Assembly (NCBI GenBank): GCA_022648165.1
Contig: JALCLX010000008.1
Location: 43,021 to 107,020 of the forward strand
Source of the DNA: Ancrocorticia sp.
GTDB lineage: Bacteria > Actinomycetota > Actinomycetes > Actinomycetales > Actinomycetaceae
Reading direction: 5' to 3'
Length of the DNA stretch: 64,000 nt
The position numbers were made by a program, and so were the translations under genes. Under the pieces are notes generated by a model, which worked only from the letters and a program-made list of their open reading frames with translations, had not been told where the DNA came from and made no database searches. Shown here piece by piece: positions 36,178 through 44,788 of the stretch (its first letter is position 1; each line of letters opens with the position of its first letter).

Positions 36178-37341
36178 TCAGTCCACCGGGCGGCCGTCCA
36201 ACGTATCCAGCGCATCACTACTTGCCCGCACGAAGGCCGGCACGTCATCTTGCTGGAATGCCTTCGATACCCGCGCCAGCTCATTCATATTGAGATTGAC
36301 AATCGACTGCCCGTCCTCAGACGTGCCAGTACCAGCCACCGGCGCGGTGAAGAGCACCAAGTTGCTCTTGTCGAAGCCCACTAATGAGGAACCCAAGGAG
36401 ACGATCGTGCCCGTGTCCAAGCCGTCGTCCACGGCCACATAATCGCTGAGCGTATTCGCGATAGCCATGATCTTCGTCGGAGAGGACAACGTCTCCTTTG
36501 TCAGAAGCTCGGAAAGGACGGCCTTCATCCACAGTTGCTGGCGGCGCACTCGGTCGAAATCGCCCCGCGGCAAACTATAACGTTCACGTACGTACGCCAG
36601 GGCTTCGTCGCCGTCGAAATGTTGCGTTCCGTCGGCAGTTTCGAGCGTCACCCCACCTACAATATCTGTCAGCTTTTTGAACGTGGTGAAGTCCACCAAT
36701 GCGATGTGGTCGATGCGCACCCCGGTGAGTTGTTCCACCGTTTGGATCGTCAATGATGGCCCGCCATAAGAGAACGCCGCGTTGATCTTTGCCGTTCCGT
36801 TACCGGGAATCGCCACCCACGAATCACGTGGAATTGACATGATAGAGATGTGCTGCCGATCCCCCGATACCTGCATCAGCATCAGCGCGTCTGTGCGTTG
36901 CGCGCCATACGTCCAATCGTTCGGATCCCCTGCGGAAATCCGAGAATCGGAACCCATAATCAGAAAATTGACTGGATCGCCCGTCCCGTCTTCTGTTGCA
37001 CTTGAGGACGGTTCATTGCTCGGCCTATCCGTGATGTCAGCAAACGGATCACCGATCTTATGCATGTCGTTGATTGTATTGCGGGCAAATATCCCCAACG
37101 CTGCGGCCGCGGCAGCGGCGATCGCCACAATCACAAGCACCACGATCAGGACGATCTTCCACGCGGAGCGCTTCTTCTTCGCCGGGGCGGCACCTGGCGT
37201 ATCGGCAAGCAACTGGTCAAAATCAGATGCTCTGGGGTTCGTGCTGCCGTGTTCAGTTTCCAACGCTCCACCACACTTTCTCCGCGGACCGATCCCGCAT
37301 AATCCGCGGAGAATCGGCTGTACCCCGCTAGTGTAGAACAT
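36178..37341 (-). CDS. LytR-CpsA-Psr (LCP) family glycopolymer transferase
   Basis: 387 residues. After a cytoplasmic segment comes a membrane helix (AWKIVLIVVLVIVAIAAAAAAALG), then the LCP domain with NFLIMGSDSR, RTDALMLMQV, SIMSIPRDSWV, KINAAFSYGG and YVRERYSLPRGDFDRVRRQQ. These Asp and Arg residues bind the lipid pyrophosphate. LCP enzymes attach wall polymers to peptidoglycan, which fits the neighbouring BY-kinase/phosphatase pair. The TTG at 37263, after GGTGGAG, is an alternative start. Confidence 0.88.
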   Translation of the reverse strand: MFYTSGVQPILRGLCGIGPRRKCGGALETEHGSTNPRASDFDQLLADTPGAAPAKKKRSAWKIVLIVVLVIVAIAAAAAAALGIFARNTINDMHKIGDPFADITDRPSNEPSSSATEDGTGDPVNFLIMGSDSRISAGDPNDWTYGAQRTDALMLMQVSGDRQHISIMSIPRDSWVAIPGNGTAKINAAFSYGGPSLTIQTVEQLTGVRIDHIALVDFTTFKKLTDIVGGVTLETADGTQHFDGDEALAYVRERYSLPRGDFDRVRRQQLWMKAVLSELLTKETLSSPTKIMAIANTLSDYVAVDDGLDTGTIVSLGSSLVGFDKSNLVLFTAPVAGTGTSEDGQSIVNLNMNELARVSKAFQQDDVPAFVRASSDALDTLDGRPVD

Positions 37342-37451
37342 GCACCGGCAGGACTAGGACATCATTCGTATTGTCCAGGTCTCACACCCGTGACGAATCG
37401 ATCGATTCGCAACGCTCAAGTCGATCTATTCGCAACGTCCAAGGCGCTCAC

Positions 37452-38144
37452 TCACATTCCAGGGGCAAGAAGCCCTGACTCATATGCGAAGATCACCAGT
37501 TGTGCACGATCATGAGCATCTAGCTTCATCATGATCCGGTTGACATGCGTTTTCGCGGTATGCGGAGAAATCACCAGCAAGTCCGCAATCTCCGCATTCG
37601 AATAACCGCGTGCCACCAATACGAGCACCTCACGTTCGCGGTCAGTCAGTTCACGTGCGCCCGGTCCCCAATCGCGATGCGCTAACGGTACTGCGTACAC
37701 GCCATTATCTGCGTTCTCACGCACGATATATCGCTGAATCAAGCTGCGTGTGGCGTTTGGGGAGAGCAGAGCGTCTCCAGCGTCCACGGAGAGCACGGCG
37801 CGAATGATGTCATCGGGCTCTGCGCCCTTGCCGATGAAGCCAGATGCACCAGCCTTGAGTGCCGAAACCACATAATCGTCCTCCTCAAATGTGGTGAGCA
37901 CCAGAACATGCGTTTCCGCGAGTGCAGGATCTGCGCATATTTGCGCCGTCGCCTCGATCCCATCCATACCAGGCATGCGAATATCCATTAATACGACGTC
38001 GGGATGTTTGCTTCGCGTCTCCGAGATAGCTTCGACGCCGTCGCGCGCCTCGCCTACCACACTGATACGAGGATGCGTGGAGAGTATCTCTGTCACGGCC
38101 TGCCGAATGAGGGCTTGATCGTCCGCCACAAGGACTGTTGTCAT
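37452..38144 (-). CDS. NarL-family response regulator
   Basis: 230 residues. Receiver domain 1-120 with acidic pair ADDQ and phospho-acceptor Asp in VVLMDIRMPGMDG, followed by a LuxR-type HTH (ELTDREREVLVLVARGYSNAEIADLLVISPHTAKTHV). Located 34 bp after the histidine kinase stop, so the pair is one two-component operon. It probably controls the divergent ABC exporter. Confidence 0.9.
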   Translation of the reverse strand: MTTVLVADDQALIRQAVTEILSTHPRISVVGEARDGVEAISETRSKHPDVVLMDIRMPGMDGIEATAQICADPALAETHVLVLTTFEEDDYVVSALKAGASGFIGKGAEPDDIIRAVLSVDAGDALLSPNATRSLIQRYIVRENADNGVYAVPLAHRDWGPGARELTDREREVLVLVARGYSNAEIADLLVISPHTAKTHVNRIMMKLDAHDRAQLVIFAYESGLLAPGM

Positions 38145-38178
38145 CGTTCTCCCGGGAAACTTGCGTTGTTACATCCAA

Positions 38179-39492
38179 CTATCGCACGTCCACGGTGGGT
38201 ACGACGGCATCCACCACCCACTGATTACCCACGCGCCCGGCAGTCACGTGACCGCCGAGCGCGGCCACCCGTTCGCGTATTCCAACCAGCCCAAGCCCGT
38301 GCCCGGGAACGTCTCGCCGTACGCCGTCCACTGGATTCGTGACGAATATACGAACAGTTCCTCCAGGAATGCCGAACGGCACATGGGAAGGAGCTGAATC
38401 ACGCGGCATAGCGGGAGTGATCGAGACCTGTACGGTTGCGCTGTTCCCAGAACCGTGCTTCTGCGCATTCGTCAGGCCTTCTTGAACAATGCGGTAAACC
38501 ACCACGCTAGCTGACGGACCTACTGTGGCCACGTCCCCACGGATATCCAAACCCACATTTAATCCGCCTTCGCGCATCTGGGTCACCAGTTCCGGCAGGC
38601 TCTCCAAAATGGGACGTGGAGGTGCAGTCGCAGCTTCCCCATCGGAACGCAAGTAATGCAGCAATTCCCCAATCTCCTTGAGGGCACCGCGTGAGGCGCT
38701 CCGTATGGTCGCAAGCGCTTTCTGAGCGCGTTCTGGACTGGACTCCAAGGCGCTGGATGCCACGCCCGCGTTCAGGCTGATCACGGAAATTTCGTGCGCA
38801 ACCGTATCGTGAAGATCACGAGCGATGCGCAGACGTTCGTCCGCCACGCGCCGGCGCGCCTCCGCCTCACGCGTCTGCTCGGCATGGAAGGCTCTCCGAG
38901 CTAGCAGTACCACATATTCGCGCCGCGACCGGGTGGAATCACCCAGCGCTGCAGCGATTGCCACAGTTGCCGCTGCCACTACTAAAGACAGATCAGGTGA
39001 ACCCCAATGAGTGGCAGCAAAGCTCAAAATCACGATCACAACCGCCGCTACTATTCCACTTACGAGGGCAGTATTCCTGCTACGGCGATTCGCCAGGCCA
39101 AATTGCGCTATGACCAATGCGAGCGCAGGCCCGGCTACTGGGCCGCCAAACAGTACGACGGCGATCAAACATGCCAGTGTCACTCCGTATGCCACGTAAG
39201 GCCACCAACGGCGTACGCCAACTGCGGCGGCGCTCAATAAAACGGGGAGGTGAAGCCATACGTATCGCCCCGCGCTCATTCCACCAAACGCGCCGGGAGG
39301 TCCACCTCCACCTTGAACTGGGCCACGTGGCGCATTCGGGACTGGTATCACGCCCGGCCGGAATCCGTGCCACACAAAGAACCCGCCTACGAGGAGTACC
39401 ACGGCCACGGCGACGACGTCGTACACCCACAGCGGGACGCGTGGTTGCCACGGTTCCGGATGCCTGTCCATAAAGGCCATCTTGGCACGCAT
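38179..39492 (-). CDS. Sensor histidine kinase (NarL/HisKA_3 type)
   Basis: About 437 residues. Five or so membrane helices make up the N-terminal half with only short loops outside, as in intramembrane-sensing kinases. The H-box is IARDLHDTVAHEISVISL; the ATPase has VYRIVQEGLTNAQKHG and GHGLGLVGIRERVAALGG. I chose the ATG at 39492, preceded by AGGAA; the track ORF is 19 codons longer. Divergent from the FtsX/LolD-type exporter, an arrangement typical of modules that detect envelope-active compounds. Confidence 0.88.
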   Translation of the reverse strand: MRAKMAFMDRHPEPWQPRVPLWVYDVVAVAVVLLVGGFFVWHGFRPGVIPVPNAPRGPVQGGGGPPGAFGGMSAGRYVWLHLPVLLSAAAVGVRRWWPYVAYGVTLACLIAVVLFGGPVAGPALALVIAQFGLANRRSRNTALVSGIVAAVVIVILSFAATHWGSPDLSLVVAAATVAIAAALGDSTRSRREYVVLLARRAFHAEQTREAEARRRVADERLRIARDLHDTVAHEISVISLNAGVASSALESSPERAQKALATIRSASRGALKEIGELLHYLRSDGEAATAPPRPILESLPELVTQMREGGLNVGLDIRGDVATVGPSASVVVYRIVQEGLTNAQKHGSGNSATVQVSITPAMPRDSAPSHVPFGIPGGTVRIFVTNPVDGVRRDVPGHGLGLVGIRERVAALGGHVTAGRVGNQWVVDAVVPTVDVR

Positions 39493-39626
39493 GCGATTCC
39501 TGCGCATCGCCTGAGTGCCGTAACACCATGTACCGCGCATGCAGTACATATGTGTATCCGCTGGCGTGATTCATGCGGGCGGGTATTGAGCGATGCTTGG
39601 AGACAGCATATTAAGAGAGGAACCGC

Positions 39627-41141
39627 ATGTATTGGACTATGGTGCGCCGTGAAGTATTCGGGCGGCGCCGGCAGACTACCGTGGTTGCTGCAGGCCTTGC
39701 GATTGCAATTGCGCTGGTCATCGTGGTGTCGTCCCTATCGACGGGAGTTACACAGGCGCAGGCCGAAGCCCTTGAAGGGATATATGGCGTCGGCACCGAT
39801 ATCACCGTTACTGGCGCTACAGCTGAGCCTGGCGATCAGCCAAGCCAACAGTTCGAGTTCGGCGAAAACGATGGAACGTCAACCGGCGATGGCACACAGA
39901 AACTCTCTCAATCGCGTCTGATGACAGACAGCATGCGAGGGACAATCGACGCAAGCACGGTTAACACCATTTCGCAGTTGTCCGACGTCGCCGCGGCAAC
40001 CGGTGCACTCAGCCTCACGAATACCACGTTCAGTGGCGAGTTGCCCGATTCGTCACAACGCTCGGATAACAATTCCACATCCCAGCCGGGCGATGCCCCC
40101 AGCGGCGGCATGCAAGGCGGCCCTGGCGGCCAGGGAGGCAGCTCGTTTGGGATCGATTCTTTCAGCGTGTTGGGAGTGGATCCATCTGTGACAGCTGTGG
40201 GGCCACTTTCTGGCGTAGAAGTGACCGCTGGACGCGCACTGAAATCCTCTGATTCTGGCAAGCTTGTAGCATTGGTTGATTCAACTTATGCAGACACGGA
40301 AGAACTTTCCACCGGCGACACAATCACAGTGGGCGAAAAAGATGTCACGATCGTGGGTATTGTCTCCTCCACTACCAACCAATCAGACGCAGCGGCCGAT
40401 GTTTTTCTTCCACTCAAGACGGCACAGACTCTGTCTGATTCAGGCGATGTAGTCTCCACTATCTACGTCAGTGCCGAATCGGCCTCCTCGATCAGCTCGG
40501 TCCAAGACCAGATTGAAACGGCGCTTCCTGATGCAACCGTGAGCACCCAAGCTGATCTTGCCGAACAAATCTCTGGATCACTTTCCAGCGCGGCCTCTCT
40601 CATTACCAATCTGGGGCGCTGGCTCTCGCTTATCGTATTAGTGGTCGCATTCGTCCTAGCCATCCTTCTCACCAGCTCCGGAGTGACACGGCGGCGCCGT
40701 GAGATCGGAACTCTCAAAGCGATTGGATGGTCCAACAAGCGGGTTGTGGGCCAGATCGCTGGCGAATCGCTGGCACGCGCACTCATTGGTGGGCTCGCCG
40801 GGCTCGCTTTGGGCCTGGGCGCGATCGCAATCATTAACATCGTCTCTCCCACTCTCCATACCGGTGGTGCCTCGGCGAGTGCCACGGGCATGGCAAATAT
40901 GCAAGGAGGCGGGCCAGGTGGCGGATCTGGCGGCGGTATGGGCGGTATGGGCGGTATGGGCGGCAACGCGATGAGCACGCTGGCCTCCAGCTCAGACATC
41001 ACACTCCACGCACCACTGACCATATGGATCATTCTGGCGGCCGTTGGCCTGGCAATTCTGGGAGGAATCATCGCCGGCAGCTTCGCGGCGTGGCGCGCCT
41101 CCAAGCTGAGCCCTGCCGAGGCATTACGAACCGTTGCATGA
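39627..41141 (+). CDS. ABC transporter permease, FtsX/MacB type
   Basis: 504 residues: an N-terminal helix (VVAAGLAIAIALVIVVSSL), a large extracytoplasmic MacB-PCD-like domain, then three C-terminal helices. Cytoplasmic FtsX-type motif RRRREIGTLKAIGWS. Two Gly/Met/Gln-rich tracts lie outside (GGMQGGPGGQGG and a GGMGGMGGMGG run). AGAGAGGAACC precedes the ATG. With the next gene it forms a type VII-like exporter or mechanotransmission complex for an antimicrobial or lipoprotein substrate. Confidence 0.85.
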   Translation: MYWTMVRREVFGRRRQTTVVAAGLAIAIALVIVVSSLSTGVTQAQAEALEGIYGVGTDITVTGATAEPGDQPSQQFEFGENDGTSTGDGTQKLSQSRLMTDSMRGTIDASTVNTISQLSDVAAATGALSLTNTTFSGELPDSSQRSDNNSTSQPGDAPSGGMQGGPGGQGGSSFGIDSFSVLGVDPSVTAVGPLSGVEVTAGRALKSSDSGKLVALVDSTYADTEELSTGDTITVGEKDVTIVGIVSSTTNQSDAAADVFLPLKTAQTLSDSGDVVSTIYVSAESASSISSVQDQIETALPDATVSTQADLAEQISGSLSSAASLITNLGRWLSLIVLVVAFVLAILLTSSGVTRRRREIGTLKAIGWSNKRVVGQIAGESLARALIGGLAGLALGLGAIAIINIVSPTLHTGGASASATGMANMQGGGPGGGSGGGMGGMGGMGGNAMSTLASSSDITLHAPLTIWIILAAVGLAILGGIIAGSFAAWRASKLSPAEALRTVA

Positions 41142-41153
41142 GATTGGAATTCT

Positions 41154-41885
41154 ATGAGCACTACAACCCAAAACACGCCTAGCGCGGCAACGCCAGAATC
41201 GGCGCAGATACCTGCCGTGTATCGGTTGACCGACGTCAAGCGGTCATTTACTAAAGGTGGCCAGAAGATAACCCCCCTCAAGGGGATCAATTTCGAAGTG
41301 AAACACGGCGAATTCATCACGATTCAGGGGCCCACGGGCGGCGGAAAATCCACGCTGCTGCAGCTGATGGGCGCACTGGACCGCCCGACTGAAGGCCATG
41401 TACTCATCAATGGCCTGGACACCGCACTCGCGTCCAACAAAGAGCTAACGGAGCTGCGGCGCACACTCATCGGTTTTGTGTTTCAATCGTTCAATCTGCT
41501 ACCCACGCTCAGCGCCAGAGAGAACGTGAACGTGGCGCTCGAGGGCAGAGGGCTGGCTCGTGACGAACGTGAAGACAGAATCACTGCGGCACTTGCCCGC
41601 GTTGGTTTAGCGCACCGTGGTGACCACAAACCAAATGAGCTTTCTGGCGGAGAACAGCAACGCGTCGCAGTGGCGCGCGCGATCATCGCGGTGCCGCAAG
41701 TCCTGCTTGCCGATGAACCGACCGGAAACCTCGACGAAGCCATGCGAGATGACATCCTGCAATTATTTGACGACCTGAACCGCGAAGGCCTCACGATCGT
41801 GGCCGTCACGCACGATTCCGCGGTCGCCCGGAGGGCGCACCGGCCGCTTCGCCTGGATCACGGCGTCCTCAGAAGCGCCTCCTAA
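41154..41885 (+). CDS. ABC transporter ATPase, MacB/LolD type
   Basis: 243 residues. Walker A QGPTGGGKSTL, Q-loop FVFQSFNLLPTLSARENV, signature LSGGEQQRVAVARA, Walker B VLLADEPTGNLDEAM, H-loop VTHD. The TGGGKST form of Walker A (usually SGSGKST) is a modest deviation. Starts 12 bp after the permease and powers it. Confidence 0.9.
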   Translation: MSTTTQNTPSAATPESAQIPAVYRLTDVKRSFTKGGQKITPLKGINFEVKHGEFITIQGPTGGGKSTLLQLMGALDRPTEGHVLINGLDTALASNKELTELRRTLIGFVFQSFNLLPTLSARENVNVALEGRGLARDEREDRITAALARVGLAHRGDHKPNELSGGEQQRVAVARAIIAVPQVLLADEPTGNLDEAMRDDILQLFDDLNREGLTIVAVTHDSAVARRAHRPLRLDHGVLRSAS

Positions 41886-41917
41886 TCCCGCAGCCCGTTG
41901 GAGGCGCGGGGGGCGCA

Positions 41918-41949
41918 CCCGCTTTACTCAGAGCCCGCTTTACTCAGAG
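41918..41949. repeat. 16 bp tandem duplication over the mobA stop codon
   Basis: CCCGCTTTACTCAGAG occurs twice back to back. The second copy contains the TAA (read as TTA on the plus strand) that ends mobA; the first lies just outside. Confidence 0.85.
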
Positions 41950-42521
41950 GCAGAGAGGCACTGGAGATCCAGAGGAGTATCGACGTCGTCGGTCACTCCA
42001 GGGGGCACCATAATGCCCTCAATCGCGCCTCCATCCATAAACGCTCGTATGGACGCTCCGTGGCCGGAACCCACTGCGGCACGCCGGGAATTCAGAAATT
42101 CGAACGAATAGACCCCCACCAAAAGCTGTTGCCGCCCGGTTCCGTCCACCGCGCACACTCCCGCACCCTCCAACGGACGCCCCAGTAACACCTCAATCGC
42201 ATCTGCCGCCCGCGGCACGTCGCATGAAAGGACCGCGATCTGGGCGCGCGGTTCGCCCAACGCGTCAAGACCCGCAATCAGACCTGCTACCGGCCCACCC
42301 AAGGGTGGATCCTCCAGCGTCTGCACCACATTGCCTGGTATGTGTGCAAAGGCCGCGGCAATCGTTTCTTTCGGTGCGACGACGGCGATACGGCGTGCTC
42401 CGGCCACCGCGACGCAGGTGCGTTCAAGCAGCGTTACACCGCGCAGCCGCACCAATGCCTTGTTACGGCCAAGCCGGCGCGATGCGCCACCGGCAAGTAC
42501 GATCGCGTCGAATTCTGCCAT
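41940..42521 (-). CDS. mobA: Molybdenum cofactor guanylyltransferase
   Basis: 193 residues. The N-terminal nucleotide-binding motif LAGGASRRLGRNKAL is diagnostic of MobA; DPPLGGPVAGLIAGLDAL and SCDVPRAA follow. It transfers GMP from GTP to molybdopterin. It diverges from the HTH-TOBE/modABC genes, so molybdate uptake and cofactor finishing are coded side by side. No molybdoenzyme gene is in this window. Confidence 0.85.
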   Translation of the reverse strand: MAEFDAIVLAGGASRRLGRNKALVRLRGVTLLERTCVAVAGARRIAVVAPKETIAAAFAHIPGNVVQTLEDPPLGGPVAGLIAGLDALGEPRAQIAVLSCDVPRAADAIEVLLGRPLEGAGVCAVDGTGRQQLLVGVYSFEFLNSRRAAVGSGHGASIRAFMDGGAIEGIMVPPGVTDDVDTPLDLQCLSASE

Positions 42522-42614
42522 CGCCCATCCCTTCTCTGCAGCATCATACGTTTCATCCTGCAGGTTCTCCGTTGTGAAAAGGAATCAGGCCTCGCGCGAC
42601 GCGCTAGGCCTGAA

Positions 42615-42703
42615 CGCATATGCGGCATTTTTTCCGCATAATTGCAGCGTAATCGACATGTGTAACCGAAATCTGCCGCATCTGCGGTGTTATAGTCACA
42701 ACC
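42615..42703 (+). promoter_or_regulatory. mobA/modABC divergent control region, leaderless promoter
   Basis: An extended -10 (TGTTATAGT, hexamer 42691-42696) ends seven bases before the ATG of the HTH-TOBE gene, so transcription should start at or next to the start codon (leaderless mRNA). The palindrome CCGCATCTGCGG (42676-42687) covers the -35 zone. A second palindrome CGCATATGCG (42615-42624) and a hairpin ATGCGG-loop-CCGCAT (42620-42639) with an internal T-run share the same half-sites. The repeated CCGCAT unit is a likely operator of the HTH-TOBE protein. Confidence 0.5.
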
Positions 42704-43105
42704 ATGACGGTATATCGTATCCCCCAAGCCGCAGAGCTTCTTGGGGTAAGTCAAGATACGCTACGCCGCTGGATCCACAGCGGCACACTTACAGCTGTCA
42801 CAGACGAATTGGGACGCCAAAGTGTTGACGGAGCCGAACTCGCCGCACTGGCACAGACTCGCGCAGCCCCATCGCCCCGGACCTCCGGGAATCCTTCTTC
42901 CGCACGCAATCACGCAATCGGACTGGTTACAGGAATCCTTACGGACAAGGTCATGGCACAAGTCACGATGCAATGCGGGCCGTACCGCTTTGTGTCGCTG
43001 ATGTCGCGCGAAGCAGTTGAAGATCTCGATCTTCACATAGGAGATACCGCCACCGTGGTTGTGAAAGCCACCAACGTCATCGTAGAAAAGCCCGAACTGA
43101 TCTAG
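42704..43105 (+). CDS. HTH-TOBE molybdate-responsive regulator
   Basis: 133 residues. Residues 1-48 are a MerR/excisionase-type HTH (IPQAAELLGVSQDTLRRWIHSGTL); residues 66-133 a TOBE (mop) molybdate-binding domain (NHAIGLVTGILTDKVMAQVTM to IVEKPELI). This two-domain design replaces ModE in many actinobacteria and would repress or tune modABC by molybdate level. It is first in the mod operon, 62 bp before modA. Confidence 0.82.
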   Translation: MTVYRIPQAAELLGVSQDTLRRWIHSGTLTAVTDELGRQSVDGAELAALAQTRAAPSPRTSGNPSSARNHAIGLVTGILTDKVMAQVTMQCGPYRFVSLMSREAVEDLDLHIGDTATVVVKATNVIVEKPELI

Positions 43106-43167
43106 GGACGCATTGGAAGCCATTAAGACCACCGCACGTCTGGCTTATAGATGAAATGTAGACACAT

Positions 43168-43992
43168 ATGAAACACGCCAAACTGATAGGAGCTGCTGCA
43201 GCAGCAGCCGCCGTGTTGCTAGCTGGATGTTCGTCATCTAATTCCAGCGGGCAAGACGCCACAACTGCACCAGCCACGCAAGGTGCCAGCCGGACGGCGT
43301 CGGGAACGAACCTCTCCGGAGACCTGCAAATCTACGCTGCCGCATCGCTAAAGAATTCGTTCACGGACATTATCACCGCGTTCAATAAGGAATACCCCGA
43401 CGTCAACGTGCTACCTCCGGTGTACGACGGTTCGTCCACCTTGGTCACGCAGATTCTTGAAGGCGCCCCGGTTGACGTTTTCGCATCCGCCGATGAAGAC
43501 AACATGAAGAAGATTACGGACGAAGGCTACGAAGCCTCCGATCCCACGCTGTTTGCCTCGAACGACATCACAATCGCCGTAGAGAAAGGCAACCCCAAGG
43601 GGATCACAGGAATTCAGGACCTCACGAAATCAGGAATCTCCGTGGTGGTGTGTGCTCCTGAGGTACCGTGCGGCGCGGCAACCCAGCGCTTGTTCACCAA
43701 GGAGAATGTCAGCATCACGCCCGTGTCCGAAGAACAGAATGTCACGTCTGTGGCCACCAAGGTTGCCAACGGTGACGCAGACGCGGGCCTGATCTACCAA
43801 ACCGACGTGGAAGCCAGTGACGGAGCGCTGGAGGCAGTCGACACTCCGGTGTCCTCCGACATCACGAACTACTACCCCATCACTGCTCTGAAGGCATCCA
43901 CAAATCCCGAGGCTGCGAAGGCGTTTGTTGACTTCGTATTGTCTGATCAGGGACAAGAGATTCTCAAGGGATATGGCTTTGGCCAACCGTGA
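43168..43992 (+). CDS. modA: Molybdate ABC transporter substrate-binding lipoprotein
   Basis: 274 residues. Lipobox LLAGC at residues 17-21, Ser/Thr linker, then the ModA domain: LQIYAAASLKNSFTDI, FNKEYPDVNVLPPVYDGSSTLVTQI, VDVFASADEDNM. The Ser residues at SL and SS are the usual oxyanion ligands. It captures molybdate (or tungstate) outside the membrane. No clear ribosome-binding site precedes the ATG. Confidence 0.9.
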   Translation: MKHAKLIGAAAAAAAVLLAGCSSSNSSGQDATTAPATQGASRTASGTNLSGDLQIYAAASLKNSFTDIITAFNKEYPDVNVLPPVYDGSSTLVTQILEGAPVDVFASADEDNMKKITDEGYEASDPTLFASNDITIAVEKGNPKGITGIQDLTKSGISVVVCAPEVPCGAATQRLFTKENVSITPVSEEQNVTSVATKVANGDADAGLIYQTDVEASDGALEAVDTPVSSDITNYYPITALKASTNPEAAKAFVDFVLSDQGQEILKGYGFGQP

Positions 43993-44788
43993 CGAATTGC
44001 GGCTGCCACCGCTGCTCAGACTCATGGCGGCGGTGGCAGCGCTCACCATTATTTTGCCGATTGCCGCATTGCTGTGGCGCGCACAATGGGGCACTTTTTT
44101 TCAGGACATCGCAACATCGTCCGCGATGAGCGCCCTGCGGCTCTCCTTCGTTACCGCATTTATCACCACCGCTATCTGCCTGCTCTTCGGCATACCACTC
44201 GCTTTCTACCTGGCGCGTTCCAACACGTGGCTCGCAACTGTCATCCGAGTGCTCATCAACTTACCTCTGGTTATGCCACCACTCGTAGGCGGCCTTGCCC
44301 TACTCATGCTCTTCGGCCGGCGCGGGATCATCGGCGGGCCGATATATGACGCCACCGGGTTCTTGCTTCCCTTTTCCACCCCGGCAGTGGTAGTTGCTCA
44401 AGTTTTCGTTGCAATGCCTTTCATGGTGATCAGCGTGGAAGGGGTGCTCCGCGGCATCGATCCAAGTTTCGCTTCCACTGCCTCATCGCTCGGTGCCACG
44501 CCGTGGACCGTCCTCCGGCGCGTCGTACTGCCACTCGCCCGGCCAGGATTGCTCGCCGGCGCGGTGCTCACCTTCGCCCGGGCACTCGGAGAATTCGGCG
44601 CCACCGCACTCTTTGCGGGGAACCGTGAAGGTATTACACAGACCATGCCGCTGGCCATATACACCGCATTTAATGGCGGCGGCGTCTCCACATCGGCTGC
44701 CATTGCCCTTGCCATCCTCCTCATGGCCGCAGCCTTCGGCATCATGATCGCCACCAAGGCGTGGTACCCGAAGAAGAAACAACCATGA
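43973..44788 (+). CDS. modB: Molybdate ABC transporter permease
   Basis: About 271 residues with five to six membrane helices and the loop GIDPSFASTASSLGATPWTVLRRVVLPLARPG that contacts ModC. The track start is 16 codons earlier; the ATG at 43973 or the TTG at 43979 is likelier and overlaps the end of modA by about 20 bases. Stop overlaps the modC start. Confidence 0.9.
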   Translation: MALANRDELRLPPLLRLMAAVAALTIILPIAALLWRAQWGTFFQDIATSSAMSALRLSFVTAFITTAICLLFGIPLAFYLARSNTWLATVIRVLINLPLVMPPLVGGLALLMLFGRRGIIGGPIYDATGFLLPFSTPAVVVAQVFVAMPFMVISVEGVLRGIDPSFASTASSLGATPWTVLRRVVLPLARPGLLAGAVLTFARALGEFGATALFAGNREGITQTMPLAIYTAFNGGGVSTSAAIALAILLMAAAFGIMIATKAWYPKKKQP

